From contig DAIORV010000051.1 of NCBI GenBank assembly GCA_036752825.1, positions 1 to 14,925 of the forward strand: a DNA stretch of 14,925 nucleotides, read 5' to 3'. The notes below the pieces were generated by a model. That model was not told the origin of the DNA and searched no databases. It was given only the letters and a program-made list of their open reading frames with translations. The DNA comes from UBA5177 sp002413265. GTDB taxonomy: Bacteria > Chloroflexota > UBA5177. Every line of letters starts with the position of its first letter. Within the stretch, counting starts at the first letter, position 1. The translations under genes and the position numbers were made by a program. Below are positions 14,279 to 14,925 of this stretch, piece after piece.

Positions 14279-14332
14279 ACGCTGTCGAGGCCATCGACGT
14301 CCTCGAAGAGCCAGTACCTGGCTCGGCAGCGT
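14279..14332 (+). other. Predicted three-stem RNA junction downstream of the antiporter
   Basis: Three perfect nested stems: an outer ACGCTG (14279-14284) with CAGCGT (14327-14332); hairpin 1 TCGAGG (14285-14290) with CCTCGA (14301-14306); hairpin 2 GAGCCAG (14308-14314) with CTGGCTC (14318-14324) around a TAC loop. Together they form a compact three-way junction 40 bp after the antiporter stop. There is no T-run, so it is not an ordinary terminator. It could be a 3'-UTR structure, a small RNA or a folded-DNA site. Confidence 0.6.
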
Positions 14333-14410
14333 CAGATCCGTGCCCGTCGGGACGCCCAGACGCCCGAAATGATGACGACACGACCCCGGCAATTAGGACG
14401 ACCACGAAAA

Positions 14411-14436
14411 CGGCTGGTCGGATCCCGAACCAGCCG
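14411..14436 (-). terminator. Possible intrinsic terminator, minus strand
   Basis: CGGCTGGT (14411-14418) and ACCAGCCG (14429-14436) form a perfect 8-bp stem with a 10-base loop. On the minus strand the stem is followed at once by TTTTC. The T-run is short, and no clear minus-strand gene lies to the right, so it may only stop stray transcripts. Confidence 0.4.
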
Positions 14437-14481
14437 GACCCTTAGAATTGTATGGCGGCGGAAATTCGGCAGTCCGAAGGA

Positions 14482-14677
14482 GAGTAGATAACTCAGGCTG
14501 GTACGCTCGCGACACGCGAGATTGCGAAGGCGGGATAGCACGGCGCATAGCCCCGGATGCTTGCCGGGTATCTCTCTCCTGTTTTCAGCCTGTCGGATCT
14601 GCCCTCTATTCGAAACTGAGTAGATAATCAATTGGGCTGGATAGCACAACGCTCGCAGAAGTGATAAGCCAGCGATG
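14482..14677 (+). repeat. Dispersed intergenic repeat, two-unit copy D
   Basis: About 196 bp, the counterpart of 3799-3996. Unit 1 starts GAGTAGATAACTCAGG, contains a perfect hairpin CTCGCG (14506-14511) with CGCGAG (14515-14520), then ATAGCACGGCGC and GGATGCTTGCCGGGTATC plus a pyrimidine run. Unit 2 has the exact core ATTCGAAACTGAGTAGATAA (14609-14628), then ATAGCACAACGCTC and GATAAGCCAGCGATGG. The stretch from the first GGATGC box to the end is nearly identical to copy B. Confidence 0.85.
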
Positions 14678-14841
14678 GCTGCGGGTCAAGCCCACTGCAC
14701 GGAACCACATCGCAACCTTGAGCGGGCTCAGTGTTGGATCACCACGGGTGCCGTGACCATGACGCCGATCAGCGCGAGGATCAGCTGCCAACTCCGGCGG
14801 GGACATGTCACTTTGCGACAGTAGGTGGCACGGCGAAGGAC

Positions 14842-14925
14842 ATGATGGCGCGGGCCGCCATGGTGTCCCTCGAGGGCAGTCGCTTGCTAGCGGGGGAAGT
14901 GCTCGTGCACGGGGAACTCGTGGAT
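14842..14925 (+). CDS. Possible 5' end of a gene running off the window
   Basis: From ATG 14842 (or ATG 14845) the plus frame stays open to the edge for 28 codons and reads as MARAAMVSLEGSRLLAGEVL and onward. AAGGA (14836-14840) is a ribosome-site candidate, though close to the first ATG. The piece is too short to assign. A competing minus-strand frame with a hydrophobic end (LILALIGVMVTAPVVIQH, stop at 14728) has no good start. The rest of 14678-14841 shows nothing certain. Confidence 0.3.
   Translation, partial: MMARAAMVSLEGSRLLAGEVLVHGELVD

Noticed and set aside
14728..14811. A minus-strand hydrophobic peptide (LILALIGVMVTAPVVIQH) near the right edge
   Set aside because: It has no good start or ribosome site, and the frame is closed upstream by a TAG at 14887-14889.
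1..14925. CRISPR arrays, insertion-sequence transposases, phage integrases and origins
   Set aside because: No regularly spaced short repeats, transposase or integrase motifs, or DnaA-box clusters were seen.

Overview
The window looks like part of a high-GC chromosome from an actinomycete-like bacterium. This rests on the 23S/5S rRNA sequence, frequent GTG starts, two Pro/Thr/Ser-linked lipoproteins, an IclR regulator and a single dynamin-like GTPase. No marker gives a genus, so the assignment is an inference.

Layout. Positions 1-571 are the distal end of an rRNA operon: the last ~275 nt of 23S, a hairpin-rich spacer, a complete 5S and a T-rich terminator. Directly downstream is the first copy of a dispersed repeat (core ATTCGAAACTGAGTAGATAA), then a truncated GGDEF fragment. 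Two divergent secreted lipoproteins follow (890-2101 minus, 2506-3783 plus). A second, two-unit repeat copy (3799-3996) precedes a small CDF-like membrane protein (4045-4689 minus). A third copy (about 4821-4912) lies before the main gene cluster, and a fourth, two-unit copy (14482-14677) lies after it.

The main block holds an overlapping pair of MutS-type ATPases without mismatch-recognition domains (5139-6791 and 6788-8353, plus strand). A dynamin-family GTPase (8358-9998, minus) converges on them with 4 bp between the stop codons. An IclR-family regulator (10356-11120, plus) is divergent from the GTPase. The shared upstream region of these two genes is an inverted duplication: each gene has the same leader, with a CCTACCAG/CTGGTAGG palindrome abutting or overlapping its Shine-Dalgarno and an identical 19-bp flank. 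The GTPase leader also contains a 19-codon ORF with a very good ribosome site that ends in an ATGA overlap with an in-frame GTPase ATG. A candidate 76-aa gene, an MFS transporter (11541-12809) and a CPA-type cation/proton antiporter (13016-14239) complete the block. A predicted three-stem RNA structure lies downstream of the antiporter.

The MutS pair is the most functionally distinctive part. Both proteins have Asn-Glu instead of Asp-Glu in Walker B. Only the second keeps the switch histidine, which suggests an asymmetric heterodimer. The repeat family is the most unusual DNA-level feature: it shares sequence with the 3' end and downstream flank of the 5S gene, borders gene blocks, and coincides with the break in the GGDEF fragment. 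No transposase, integrase, CRISPR array or intact tRNA was recognised.
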